Below, piece by piece: positions 6,653 through 15,215 of a stretch of 26,410 nucleotides of DNA. The translations under genes and the position numbers were made by a program. The notes under the pieces were generated by a model, which had not been told where the DNA came from, searched no databases, and saw nothing but the letters and a program-made list of their open reading frames with translations. This DNA comes from UBA4655 sp964585575 (lineage in GTDB: Bacteria > Planctomycetota > Planctomycetia > Pirellulales > UBA1268), in assembly GCA_964585575.1 (NCBI GenBank), contig CAZPEM010000031.1:1-26410 (forward strand). The letters run 5' to 3'. Position 1 is the stretch's first letter; each line of letters starts with the position of its first letter.

Positions 6653-8113
6653 TCAGGAGGCGTCGGACATCCTCGCCTTGATCGCCTTCATCTCGGCGGC
6701 CTCCGGGAGGGCCTTGTAATAGGCGTCGAGCGGGTAGCAGCCGCTCCGGAGGCCGTTCCGCGGGGCGGTCGTGCAGTCGGAAAACGTGCGGCAGATCGCG
6801 CCGCGGACGAGCGTGCGGCCCGCGAGCGAATCTGCAGGCAGTTCCGGATACGAAAGCACCATCCGGCCGAGGCCGACCGCATCGATCCAGCCCTGCCGCA
6901 CCGCTCCTTGCGCGGCATGCACGAGATACTCCTGGAGATAGGTGTAGGCCGTGCCCACCATCACGAGATCCGGCACCGCGGCCTTCGCCTGCCGCGCCGC
7001 GTCGATCTGCCGCCAGCAGCCCACGAGCGGGTCCTCCGGCGGTGGATAGCCGTCGGACGGCGGAAACGCCGCCGGACGCGAGATGTGGGGCACGGTGTAG
7101 GGGCTGCCGGCCGTGAGGTTGACGGCCACCACGCCCAGATCCCGGAGGAGCTTCAACAGCGCGATCGGCTCCGCAAGGTCGATCCGGCCGGGATCGTCGG
7201 CATCGACGCCGAAGCCGCAGTCGTAGGGGAGCGAATCGGCGAACGGAAACGGCGCGCCGCGGCCCTCGACCATGTGCCACGGCACCGTGTCGAAGAGCGA
7301 CAGCCGCACGCCGATCAACAGCCGCGGGCAGGCGTCGTGGACCCGCGCGATGAGCGTGCAGAGGAGCCGCGTGCGGCCGGCGAGGTCGCCGCCCCATCTG
7401 CCCGGCCGCCGCCGCGCCGAGAGAAACTCGTGCACGAGGTAGCCGTGGCAGGCCTTGATGTCGACCATGTCGAAGCCGGCCGCCTCGGCGTCGCTCGCCG
7501 CCGCGACATACGCGTCGATGAGCCGCTCGACGTCGCCATCGCTCACGACGCAGGTCTCGTCGTGCGGCGGCACGCCGTGCCGCGCGTCGAGCAGCGGATG
7601 GTGAAACGCGATCCGCGGCTCGCGGCCCGCGGCCGAGGGCTTGCTGAAGCGGCCCGAATGCGTGAGCTGGATCGCGACGACGAGATCGTCGTCGCGGCCG
7701 TGCGATTGACGGTGGCAGCCGCGGACCGCCTCGAGCAGCGCCGAAAACCCCGCGCGGCCGCAGGCCGGACCGCAGAGCTGGTTGGGATTCGCCCGCCCCT
7801 CGGGCACGACGGCCACTGCCTCGCCGCCCCAGATCAGCTTGGCACCGCTTGCGCCAAACCGCCGCCACCGGCGGAGGAGGATGTCGGTGGGCCGACCGTC
7901 GGCGCCGGCATCCCAGCCCTCCATCGGATGGATGCACCAGCGGTTGCCGAGGGTGCGGTCGCCGAGTGAGAGCGGACGAGCCAGCGGCGAGCCCGCGGCC
8001 GCGGAGAGCGGCTCGTCGTCGAGCGGGATCGGCGCGGCGAGCGTGGCGAGATGGGCCCGCAGATCGGCAACGGAGCGAAACCGTGCGATCCTGGGATAGG
8101 AAGCCGTGCTCAT
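6653..8113 (-). CDS. Old Yellow Enzyme-like NADH:flavin oxidoreductase
   Basis: This 486-residue protein has the TIM-barrel fold of OYE/2,4-dienoyl-CoA reductase-type flavoenzymes. FMN-side elements include NRWCIHPMEGWDA near the N-terminus, AKLIWGGEAVAV and AIQLTHSGRFSKPSA. The active-site strand reads KACHGYLVHEFLS (H223, Y225), where a cysteine (C222) replaces the usual Ala or His before HGYL. GRWGGDLAGR matches the YGGSLENR position. Near the C-terminus C441-x5-C447-x11-C459 (ICRTFSDCTTAPRNG...SGC) stands where related enzymes carry an Fe-S cluster, but the spacing differs. No FAD/NAD(P) domain follows, so electrons must come from elsewhere. The ATG overlaps the DapA-like stop by 4 bp: the two genes are coupled. 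Confidence 0.82.
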   Translation of the reverse strand: MSTASYPRIARFRSVADLRAHLATLAAPIPLDDEPLSAAAGSPLARPLSLGDRTLGNRWCIHPMEGWDAGADGRPTDILLRRWRRFGASGAKLIWGGEAVAVVPEGRANPNQLCGPACGRAGFSALLEAVRGCHRQSHGRDDDLVVAIQLTHSGRFSKPSAAGREPRIAFHHPLLDARHGVPPHDETCVVSDGDVERLIDAYVAAASDAEAAGFDMVDIKACHGYLVHEFLSARRRPGRWGGDLAGRTRLLCTLIARVHDACPRLLIGVRLSLFDTVPWHMVEGRGAPFPFADSLPYDCGFGVDADDPGRIDLAEPIALLKLLRDLGVVAVNLTAGSPYTVPHISRPAAFPPSDGYPPPEDPLVGCWRQIDAARQAKAAVPDLVMVGTAYTYLQEYLVHAAQGAVRQGWIDAVGLGRMVLSYPELPADSLAGRTLVRGAICRTFSDCTTAPRNGLRSGCYPLDAYYKALPEAAEMKAIKARMSDAS

Positions 8114-9045
8114 GACGCGGCCTCCATCGCGGTGGAGATGCGGTCGAGAATCGTGGCGATGATCTCCCGGTCGGATGCGGGGCGGCGCGGGCTCTGTGGA
8201 TGCGGTTCGTCGCTTGCCAGCAGGCCCCGCAGGTGGAGCGCCTGCGCCATCGAATGCTTGTAGGCCGGCACCGGCGTGCGGAAGGCGAAGTCGCCGAGGG
8301 CTTGGAGGGCGTCGTCGAGTTCGTCGAAACGGGCGTCGCCGGCGGCCCACCAGGCGTCGCGGCGGGCGAAGGCCTCGGGCCAGGCGGTCGAGAGGCCGAG
8401 CAGCCAGTCGCTGCCGTAGCGGACCATGTCGATGGCGAGGTCGTTGCCGGTGAAGACGTGAAACCCGGGCCGCAGCCGGTCGCGGAGGGCGAGCCGCTGC
8501 CATTCGAGCCGGCGGGAGAGCGACGAGTGCTTCGCACCGATGCAGTTGGGGATCGCGAGGAGATCGCCGTAGGCCTCGATCGAAAGCACGCGGCCGCTCG
8601 GCACGAACGCCTTTGAGAGCTCGAAGCCGATGAAACGCTCGACGCGGGCCGCGAGCCGGCGGACGCGGGCGATGAAGTCGGCGTCGTCGCCGGCGGTGAG
8701 GCCGAACGACGGAAAGATCACCGGGGTGCCGCCGGCCTCCGCGATCATGTCGAGCTGCCGGCCATACGCGTCTTCGTCGAAGGCCGCGCCGGACGAGTCC
8801 ACCACGCACGCGCCGGCCACGAGCTCGCCGGCGCCTACCGTCTCGCGGGCGATCGCGAGGGCCTGCCGGCGGGTGGCGTCGTCGATGAGCTGCACGTAGC
8901 CCGTGTCCATGTTGACGGCCGGGGCGATGCCGGCGGCGTGCGTGCGGGCGACGTGGGCGGCGAAGGCATCCCAGTCGACCGAGCGGTCGGGCCGGAAAGG
9001 GAGCAGGATCGCCGACATGCCACGGATCGTGCGGCGTGGCCGCAT
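8110..9045 (-). CDS. DapA/NAL-family aldolase-lyase, divergent
   Basis: This 311-residue TIM-barrel protein belongs to the dihydrodipicolinate synthase/N-acetylneuraminate lyase superfamily, class I lyases acting through a Schiff base. Elements seen are GMSAILLPF at the start, AVNMDTGYVQL in place of the usual GTTGE region, FPSFG in place of PYYNKP, and CIGAKHSSL with the likely Schiff-base lysine K172. The conserved tyrosine of the YN-x-P loop is not evident (the loop reads FELSKAFVPSGR), so the substrate is unlikely to be that of true DapA. It is coupled to the OYE-like gene and near a sugar-acid permease, so a catabolic keto-acid reaction is likely. The start is uncertain: ATG 9045 fits family length; GTG 9081 and ATG 9018 are alternatives. 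Confidence 0.8.
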   Translation of the reverse strand: MRPRRTIRGMSAILLPFRPDRSVDWDAFAAHVARTHAAGIAPAVNMDTGYVQLIDDATRRQALAIARETVGAGELVAGACVVDSSGAAFDEDAYGRQLDMIAEAGGTPVIFPSFGLTAGDDADFIARVRRLAARVERFIGFELSKAFVPSGRVLSIEAYGDLLAIPNCIGAKHSSLSRRLEWQRLALRDRLRPGFHVFTGNDLAIDMVRYGSDWLLGLSTAWPEAFARRDAWWAAGDARFDELDDALQALGDFAFRTPVPAYKHSMAQALHLRGLLASDEPHPQSPRRPASDREIIATILDRISTAMEAAS

Positions 9046-9173
9046 GAGCGACGCGGGGTCAACGGGGCAAGCGATGGTCACGGAAAACGGCCTCTGGCGG
9101 GAAACGGAAACCTTGCGTTCATCTCGGGAGGGCATCGATCTAGGCAGGGCATCATCGCGGATGGATCGAACGG

Positions 9174-9212
9174 GGCCAACCCTTCGTTCCCGGAAGGCTT
9201 TTTGGGTTGGCC
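9174..9212 (-). terminator. hairpin downstream of the alpha/beta hydrolase
   Basis: A perfect 9-bp inverted repeat GGCCAACCC (9174-9182) / GGGTTGGCC (9204-9212) encloses a loop that itself contains CCTTC/GAAGG. It lies 56 bases after the hydrolase stop on the minus strand and upstream of the DapA-like gene, a sensible place for a terminator. The T-run lies inside the structure (CTTTTT on the plus strand), not after it on the minus strand, so intrinsic termination is uncertain. Confidence 0.4.
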
Positions 9213-9267
9213 GCCGGCCGACCGTGAGGAACCACGAGCCGATGCCGCGGTGTTCGGCCCCGCGGAG

Positions 9268-10041
9268 TCAGGCCTCCAGGAATCTCCGCACCGTTTCGAG
9301 GAACGGGATCGGCGCCTCGGCGTGAGGCCAGTGGCCGGCGCCCTCGATGACCTCGATCGTGGCGGCCGGGAAGAGCCGGGCGATCTCGCCGCGGTGACGA
9401 TCCTGGATGTAGTCCGACTTCGCGCCGGCGACGAAGAGCGTCGGCTTGTCGAACACCTTCCCGGGCGGCATCGCAGGAAAGTCGAGGATCGTGTCGAAGT
9501 GCCGGTCGAGCGACTCGAGATTGACCGTCCAGGCGAGGCCCTCGGGGCCGCTGACCACGTTCTGCACGAGGAATGCCCGGAGGCCTCGGTCGGGGATCGC
9601 GGCCGCGAGCGCCGCCTCGACGTCGGCACGTCGGGAGCAGTCGGCCAGCGGCACGGCCCGCATCGCCCGGAGCACCTCGATCGACGTGGCGGTGGATCGG
9701 GCCGGCGCGATGTCGACGACGACGAGCCGGTCCACGAGGTCCGCATGCTCGAGCGCCACCACCATCGCCACCTTGCCCCCCATGCTGTGGCCGAGGAGAG
9801 CGGTGGGGCCGCCGACGACGCGGCGCACGAGCCGCACCACGTCGGCGGCCATGGAGGGGTAGTCGTGCTCTTCGCTCCACGGGCTCGCGGCGTGGTTTCG
9901 CAGGTCGGCCGAGATGACGCGGCGGGATCGGCCGAGGCCCGCGGCGATCGTCGCCCAGTTGCGTTTGTTGCCGAAGAGCCCATGGAGGATCACGAGCGGC
10001 GGGCCCGCTCCCGTCTCGCTGAACGCCAGATCGACTTCCAC
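9268..10041 (-). CDS. alpha/beta-hydrolase, esterase YbfF-like
   Basis: This 257-residue cytosolic hydrolase has the full alpha/beta fold signature: oxyanion-hole motif LVILHGLFGNKRNW (HG at 20-21), nucleophile elbow LLGHSMGGKVAM (S86), VVDIAPA, acid-bearing strand LFVAGAKSDYI and catalytic histidine in EGAGHWPHAEAP (H237). Length and the HGLFG..NW and GHSMGG patterns fit the YbfF-type acyl-esterase group, but substrate cannot be read from sequence. GTG at 10041 is chosen because GGGAG lies 6 bases upstream. A TACAAT box at 10081-10086 could drive it. It is divergent from the large glycan-modifying gene and followed by a hairpin, so it is probably monocistronic. Confidence 0.87.
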   Translation of the reverse strand: MEVDLAFSETGAGPPLVILHGLFGNKRNWATIAAGLGRSRRVISADLRNHAASPWSEEHDYPSMAADVVRLVRRVVGGPTALLGHSMGGKVAMVVALEHADLVDRLVVVDIAPARSTATSIEVLRAMRAVPLADCSRRADVEAALAAAIPDRGLRAFLVQNVVSGPEGLAWTVNLESLDRHFDTILDFPAMPPGKVFDKPTLFVAGAKSDYIQDRHRGEIARLFPAATIEVIEGAGHWPHAEAPIPFLETVRRFLEA

Positions 10042-10080
10042 GTTCGACTCCCGTGCGGTTTTCGCTGCTGGAAAGCCGGG

Positions 10081-10086
10081 ATTGTA
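10081..10086 (-). promoter_or_regulatory. candidate -10 box for the alpha/beta hydrolase
   Basis: TACAAT on the minus strand matches the sigma-70 -10 consensus at 5 of 6 positions and lies 39 bases before the GTG start. No good -35 box is seen at 16-18 bp. Confidence 0.35.
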
Positions 10087-10110
10087 TTTTCTCTCCGGTT
10101 GAAAGTCGCC

Positions 10111-10139
10111 TTGTGTCGGACGGATCCGGCGATCATAAA
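10111..10139 (+). promoter_or_regulatory. candidate promoter for the four-domain fusion gene
   Basis: TTGTGT and CATAAA are separated by exactly 17 bp and end 31 bases before the ATG at 10171. Matches to consensus are 3 of 6 and 4 of 6, so this is a modest candidate in the divergent region between the two genes. Confidence 0.38.
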
Positions 10140-10170
10140 CATTCGCGGCGTGGGACCACTGGATAGCGAG

Positions 10171-13100
10171 ATGATCATCCTCGTCGTCGGCATGCATCGC
10201 TCGGGCACGTCGCTCGTCGCCCGAGGCTTGCATGCGATGGGAGCCAACCTCGGCGACCGGGTGGACACGGAGCCGCATCCGGCCAACCCGCACGGCCATT
10301 GGGAGCACGCCGACGTCTGGCGGGCTCAGGAGCGGCTCCTCATCCGGTTTGGACGTGAGTGGCATTCGTCGCCCGGCCCGCTGCCACGCCGGTGGATCGA
10401 ATGGCCCGACACGCAGGAGACGATCGAACGCTTCGCCGCGATCGCCCGAAAGGAACTGGCGACCCGCGGCCACTGGCTCGTGAAGGATCCGCGATCGAGC
10501 CTGCTCATCCCGCTCTGGAAAGCCGTGGCCGGCCGGGTGGCCGCGACGCTCCGGATCCTGCGGATCTTTCGCGACGCCGAGGAGGTGGCCGCCTCGCTCG
10601 CGGACCGCAACGGCATGCCTCGGGACGTCGCGGTGCGAATCTGGGCCGACCACCAGCGGACCATTGACCGCGATGCGGCGGGGCTCGCCAGCCGGACCTT
10701 TCGACACGACTTCATCGTCCGCGATCCTCTGGCGGCCTTCGCCGAGATGGGCGATTCCTGCGGGCTTCCCGACGCCGGGAGCCGCGCGGCCGCCGCGGCG
10801 AGGCTCGTCGACCCCGCGCTCTGGCACCACCGAAACGCCGCGACCGATGACGACGCGGCGAGCGTGCCGCCCGTCGGGGAGGTCGATCCGCCGGACCTCG
10901 GACGTGTGCTGGTGGTGATGCGGACCCGCTGGAGGATCCACACGCTGCCGCGTGCCGTTCGCAGCGCGCTCTCGCAGACGTATCCTCATTGGTTCCTGCA
11001 GATCGTGAACGACGGCGGTCCGCCGCACCTCGTGGAGTCGGAGGTTTCGCCCTATCGACATCTGCTGGAGGGCCGGCTGGGGATCCTCCACCGCGATCGC
11101 CAGTACGGCATGGAGGCGGCGAGCAACGCCGGCATCGCGGCGGCGTCCGGCGACTACATCGCGATCCACGACGACGACGACACCTGGAGCCCCGACTTCC
11201 TGGCGCGGATGGTGGCCAGGCTTCACGCGGGCGGCCACGCCGCCGTGGCGAGCCGCAGCAGGCTCGTTCGGGAGCGGTGGGGTGACGGCGATTACGTGCC
11301 GATGAAAGTGGTCGAGTGCGGCCCGACGCTCGAGCGGGTCACGGCGGAAGACCTGGCCGACCGCAACCACTTTCCACCGATCTCGTTCTTGTTTCGCCGA
11401 CGGGTGTACGACGAGGTTGGGACGTTCCACGAGGGTCTTCCCGCCCTCGGCGACTGGCATTTCAACAGGCGGGTCGCCGCCCGATGGCCGATCGAGGTGC
11501 ATCCGGAGCCGTTGGCGTCGTGGCATCTCCGCGATCCGTCGGACTTCACGCCGAACTCACCCCGTGCCGATCACTGGCGAAGCGACCGCTTTGTCCGTTT
11601 CTGGCCGAAGGCCGAGAAACTGCCCGAATTCTTCGGCCAGTCGAGGCAGGTCCGCGTATGGGGCGACGGCAGGAGCCTCGACGGCTTCCAGCAGGTGTCG
11701 CTCCCGGGCCGCGACACGGCCGCAGCGGACGGTCCGATTCTGCCGGTGGGCATCTATCTTTTGCGGTTTCCGCTGGCGTGCATGGGCGATGCCGACGCGG
11801 TCGATCACGCCGTGTTCCGGGCGGTCCTCGCGGGCGACCCTGCCGAGGCGGAGATGGTGCCGCTCGTGCCGCCGGCAGGGGAGCCGATGGCCGTGATCCT
11901 CAACGCACGGCAGCCGGTGCTCTCGCTCGGCGTGCAGGCCGGCACGGGGCCGTTCGAACCGCTCCCCGCGGCGGCGGAGATCGTGCGGCTTGGCGATCCG
12001 ATCGGGCAGCTCTCGGACTTCGCCGGGCCTCCGCGGCTGCCCGACGTGCTCTGCATCGGCGCGCAGCGATCCGGCACGACCTGGCTCCACGCGGTTCTCC
12101 AGTCGCATCCCCGCATCTGGCCCTGTGAGATCAAGGAGTTTCACCAGTTCGACTGGGACGGCGGCGATCCGGTCGTCGGAGAGTTTCGGCAGCGGCATGC
12201 GTTCGCGGCCCTCAGGGCGGTCGCGGACGCCGGAGCTGCGGGGCCGGAACGCGAGCACAGGGTCAGGCGGCTTTTGCGGCATGCCTTTCCCCCGGCCCAC
12301 TCGTGGGAAAACTACGCGGCGACGTTCGCGGCCGCGCCGTGCGACCGCCTGGCCTGTGACTTCACGCCGGCCTACGCGACGCTCGACGAGCATGCGGTCG
12401 ACGACATCGTGCGGGTCATGCCGCATCTCCAGGTGATCTTCATCCTCCGCGATCCGATTGCACGGGCCGTCTCGGGCGCGATCCACGAACTGGGAATGTC
12501 GGGCATCGCCGGCCCGACCGAGGCGGAGCTTCGCCACGCATGCAACGACGCCTCCAACGTGCTCCGAACCGACTATCTCCGCGCGCTCGACCTCTGGCGG
12601 CGGAAGCTTCCGGAAGGCCGCCTGCTCGTGCTCTTTCACGACGACATCGCCGCCGACCCGGACGGCGCGATCGCCCGCACCTGTGACTTCCTCGGCATCG
12701 GTCCGCCGCCGCCGCGAGCGACCGCCCGGAAAAGCATCGACCTGCCGACGAACGCCGGACGGGCCACGGTTGCCTGGCCGGAGCTCGCGCGGGTGAAGGC
12801 GGAACTGTCCGCCCGCTGGCTGCCGATGCTCATCGAACTGGAACGGCGTTTCGGCGAACCGGTACGGCAGTGGCGGCTGGCGGCGGAGGCGAGGCTGCGG
12901 GCGGCTGAGGCCGCAGGGGCCGACGCCGGGGCGGGAGCCGACAACACGGTCATCGCCAATCTCGCGCAGTGGGACATGCAGGATCCGTGGTCGAAGGATG
13001 GCGACGAGTGGGATGGCCAGGCGCGGGCCTGCGGCATCGCATACGACGACTGGAAGGCTGGGATCACGGCCCGGTACGGCCCGCTTCTTGCGTCCCGCGG

Positions 13101-13680
13101 CACCGTGCTGGAGATCGGGCCCGGCCACGGACGCTGGTCGGAGTGGCTCGTCGAACGGGCGGATCGGCTCGTGCTCTGCGACATCTCGCCGAACTGCCTC
13201 GATGCCTGCCGCGGCAGGCTCGCGGGGCGTGGCCGAGTGCGGACACATGTCTCGCTGGGAGGCGATCTACCCGCCGATCTCACCGGCCTGGTCGATGCGG
13301 TGTGGAGCTACGACTGCCTCGTGCACGTCGGTCGGCGGGAGTGTGAGCGGTATCTCCTCGAGATCGCGAGGGTGCTCCGGCCCGGGGGAGTGGCGGTGGT
13401 GCACCATGCCGACCGTCGTTGCGGGAGGTTTGCAACCGCGGTGGCGGAACTCCGCTCGCGGTTGTGGGGCAACCGCGACACGACCGCGGATCACGGCTGG
13501 CGATCACGAGTCTCCCACCGCGACGTCCGCCGCTGGGCCCGGGCGGCGGGGCTCGTGGTGGATCGGCAGGAGAAGACCTGGGAATGGCAGTCGCCCGCCG
13601 GCCCGTGCCGCATCGGCGTGCCCCGCTTCGGCGACTGCATCAGCGTTCTCCGCCGCGTGGACCGGGGGCGGACGGGGTGA
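10171..13680 (+). CDS. four-domain glycan enzyme: sulfotransferase - GT2 - sulfotransferase - methyltransferase
   Basis: This 1169-residue protein joins four catalytic modules. Residues about 1-225 are a sulfotransferase-fold domain with PAPS P-loop VVGMHRSGTSL (7-14). Residues about 243-480 are a GT-A family 2 glycosyltransferase (VNDGG, then IHDDDDTW at about 332-339 as DXD, SFLFRR). A beta-rich linker follows (about 480-620). Residues about 625-880 are a second sulfotransferase with CIGAQRSGTTWLH (628-640) and the 3'-phosphate motif FILRDPIARAVSGAIHEL (about 757). Residues about 950-1165 are a class I SAM methyltransferase with VLEIGPGHGRWSEWL (about 979) and LCDISPNCLDACR. It would transfer a sugar and then sulfate and methylate the product, probably in the cytosol on a lipid-linked or free glycan. 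ATG 10171 precedes the P-loop by six residues; ribosome-binding signal is weak. The 3' end overlaps convergent hldE by 41 bp. Confidence 0.88.
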   Translation: MIILVVGMHRSGTSLVARGLHAMGANLGDRVDTEPHPANPHGHWEHADVWRAQERLLIRFGREWHSSPGPLPRRWIEWPDTQETIERFAAIARKELATRGHWLVKDPRSSLLIPLWKAVAGRVAATLRILRIFRDAEEVAASLADRNGMPRDVAVRIWADHQRTIDRDAAGLASRTFRHDFIVRDPLAAFAEMGDSCGLPDAGSRAAAAARLVDPALWHHRNAATDDDAASVPPVGEVDPPDLGRVLVVMRTRWRIHTLPRAVRSALSQTYPHWFLQIVNDGGPPHLVESEVSPYRHLLEGRLGILHRDRQYGMEAASNAGIAAASGDYIAIHDDDDTWSPDFLARMVARLHAGGHAAVASRSRLVRERWGDGDYVPMKVVECGPTLERVTAEDLADRNHFPPISFLFRRRVYDEVGTFHEGLPALGDWHFNRRVAARWPIEVHPEPLASWHLRDPSDFTPNSPRADHWRSDRFVRFWPKAEKLPEFFGQSRQVRVWGDGRSLDGFQQVSLPGRDTAAADGPILPVGIYLLRFPLACMGDADAVDHAVFRAVLAGDPAEAEMVPLVPPAGEPMAVILNARQPVLSLGVQAGTGPFEPLPAAAEIVRLGDPIGQLSDFAGPPRLPDVLCIGAQRSGTTWLHAVLQSHPRIWPCEIKEFHQFDWDGGDPVVGEFRQRHAFAALRAVADAGAAGPEREHRVRRLLRHAFPPAHSWENYAATFAAAPCDRLACDFTPAYATLDEHAVDDIVRVMPHLQVIFILRDPIARAVSGAIHELGMSGIAGPTEAELRHACNDASNVLRTDYLRALDLWRRKLPEGRLLVLFHDDIAADPDGAIARTCDFLGIGPPPPRATARKSIDLPTNAGRATVAWPELARVKAELSARWLPMLIELERRFGEPVRQWRLAAEARLRAAEAAGADAGAGADNTVIANLAQWDMQDPWSKDGDEWDGQARACGIAYDDWKAGITARYGPLLASRGTVLEIGPGHGRWSEWLVERADRLVLCDISPNCLDACRGRLAGRGRVRTHVSLGGDLPADLTGLVDAVWSYDCLVHVGRRECERYLLEIARVLRPGGVAVVHHADRRCGRFATAVAELRSRLWGNRDTTADHGWRSRVSHRDVRRWARAAGLVVDRQEKTWEWQSPAGPCRIGVPRFGDCISVLRRVDRGRTG

Positions 13681-15163
13681 GCCGCGGTTCTAGACCCGCC
13701 AGCCGAATCCGATCGACGATGGTCGTGGTCGATGTGTCGGGGATCAAGACGGGCGTGATCACCTTCCCGCCGCGGCCGAGCACGATGTCGGCGCCGACGA
13801 TCCGGTCGGCGGTGTAGTCGGCCCCCTTCACGAGCACGTCGGGCTGGACGATCTTGATGAGTTCGAGCGGCGTGTCGTCGTCGAACTCGCACACCCAGGT
13901 GACTGCCGAGAGGCCGGCGAGCACCGCCTGCCGCTCGGCGGCGGGCACGAACGGCCGCGGCGGCCCCTTGAGCCGGGCGACCGACGCATCGGAGTTCACG
14001 CCCACGACGAGCACGTCGCACTCGCGGGCGGCGGCGTCGAGGAGGGCCACATGGCCGTGGTGAAGAATGTCGAAGCAGCCGTTCGTGAACCCCACGCGTT
14101 TGCCGCCGGCGCGTGCGAGTCGAAGTTTCTGCTGGAGCTCGTGAGGGCTCACGACCTTCGAGCGGGAGATCGCCGTCCGCTCTTCGATGGCGGTGAGCAA
14201 CTCGTCCCAGGTGATCCCGGCCGTGCCCACGCGGGCCACCTGCAGGCCGGCGGCCGCGTTGGCGAGGAAGCAGGCGGCGGTCAGGTCGAGCCCGCGGCCG
14301 AGGGCGACGGCGATCGCGGCCACGGCCGAGTCGCCGGCGCCCGTCACGTCATACACCTGCCGGGCCTGGGTGGGGATCACGGCGGAGCCATCGGCAGCCA
14401 CGACGACCATGCCCTGGTCGCCGAGCGTCACGACCACGGCTTCGACCGAGCAGTCGCGGCGCAGCAGTTGCCCCGCCCGGATCGCGTCGTCGGGGCCGTG
14501 GATTGGAAACCCCACGATCAACGTGGCCTCGGCACGATTGGGCGTGAGCACCGAGGCGCCCGCGTAGCGACTGAAGTCGTGTCCTTTGGGATCGACGATC
14601 ACGGGAATGCCGCGGTCACGGGCCGCCCCGATCACGGTCCGGCAGACCGTGGCGTCGCAGACCCCCTTGGCGTAGTCGGAGATCACGGCCACGTCGACCC
14701 GAGGCATTTGCTCTCGCACGAGCTGCACGATCCGCTCCCGGGCCACGGCGTCGGCGAGGGGGTGCTCCTCGTCGAATCGGGCGATCTGGGCATGGCCGGC
14801 GAGCAGGCGGGTTTTCACGGTGGTGGGCGTGGTGGCCGACGCGACGAGCGAGGCGTCTGCCATGCCGTCGGCCGCGAGGGCCGCCGCGAGCTGACTGCCG
14901 GCGTCGTCGGTGCCGATGGCGGCGATGAGGTCGGGCTTGGCTCCCATGGCGGCCATGTTGATCGCGACATTGCCGGCGCCGCCCGGCCGGCAGAACGATC
15001 GCTGCACATGGAGCACGGGCACCGGCGCCTCCGGCGAGATCCGTTCGACGCGGCCGACGAGATACCGATCGAGCATCACGTCCCCCACGAGCAGCAGCCG
15101 GGGCGTGCGATGCATCGCGGCGACGCTGTCGTCGAGCCGGGTATGAAGACGAGCGTTTTGCAT
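13640..15163 (-). CDS. hldE: bifunctional heptose-7-phosphate kinase / heptose-1-phosphate adenylyltransferase
   Basis: This 507-residue cytosolic enzyme makes activated heptose: it phosphorylates D-glycero-beta-D-manno-heptose 7-phosphate at C1 and later attaches AMP to give ADP-heptose. The N-terminal half is a PfkB/ribokinase domain (LLLVGDVMLDRYLVG, GGAGNVAINMAAMGA, and the catalytic DVTGAGDSAVAA). The C-terminal half is a cytidylyltransferase-like domain with GFTNGCFDILHHGHV (HHGH at 368-371), VGVNSDASV and VKGADYTADRIVG. Length and order match HldE (RfaE) exactly. ATG 15163 is preferred over GTG 15184. It lies 52 bp downstream of a sulfotransferase on the same strand. It supplies donor for the GT9 heptosyltransferase-like domain in this locus. 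Confidence 0.95.
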   Translation of the reverse strand: MQNARLHTRLDDSVAAMHRTPRLLLVGDVMLDRYLVGRVERISPEAPVPVLHVQRSFCRPGGAGNVAINMAAMGAKPDLIAAIGTDDAGSQLAAALAADGMADASLVASATTPTTVKTRLLAGHAQIARFDEEHPLADAVARERIVQLVREQMPRVDVAVISDYAKGVCDATVCRTVIGAARDRGIPVIVDPKGHDFSRYAGASVLTPNRAEATLIVGFPIHGPDDAIRAGQLLRRDCSVEAVVVTLGDQGMVVVAADGSAVIPTQARQVYDVTGAGDSAVAAIAVALGRGLDLTAACFLANAAAGLQVARVGTAGITWDELLTAIEERTAISRSKVVSPHELQQKLRLARAGGKRVGFTNGCFDILHHGHVALLDAAARECDVLVVGVNSDASVARLKGPPRPFVPAAERQAVLAGLSAVTWVCEFDDDTPLELIKIVQPDVLVKGADYTADRIVGADIVLGRGGKVITPVLIPDTSTTTIVDRIRLAGLEPRLTPSAPGPRGGER

Positions 15164-15215
15164 GGTTCGCGATCCCACTCGCACGATTATGCGGACTGCC
15201 GTTGGCCGACGTCGC

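Noticed and set aside
5043..8537. 1164-codon minus-strand open frame
   Set aside because: It is an Arg/Pro-rich shadow in a different frame of the permease, OYE-like and DapA-like genes, which have clear family motifs.
8938..10170. Long plus-strand open frame continuous with the four-domain gene, giving a 1580-residue protein
   Set aside because: The first 411 codons are antisense to the DapA-like and alpha/beta hydrolase genes, are rich in Arg, Gly and Asp, and show no domain. The P-loop beginning at codon 7 after ATG 10171 marks the true start.
11521..13248. 563-codon minus-strand open frame inside the four-domain gene
   Set aside because: It lies antisense to the GT2, sulfotransferase and methyltransferase motifs and has shadow composition.
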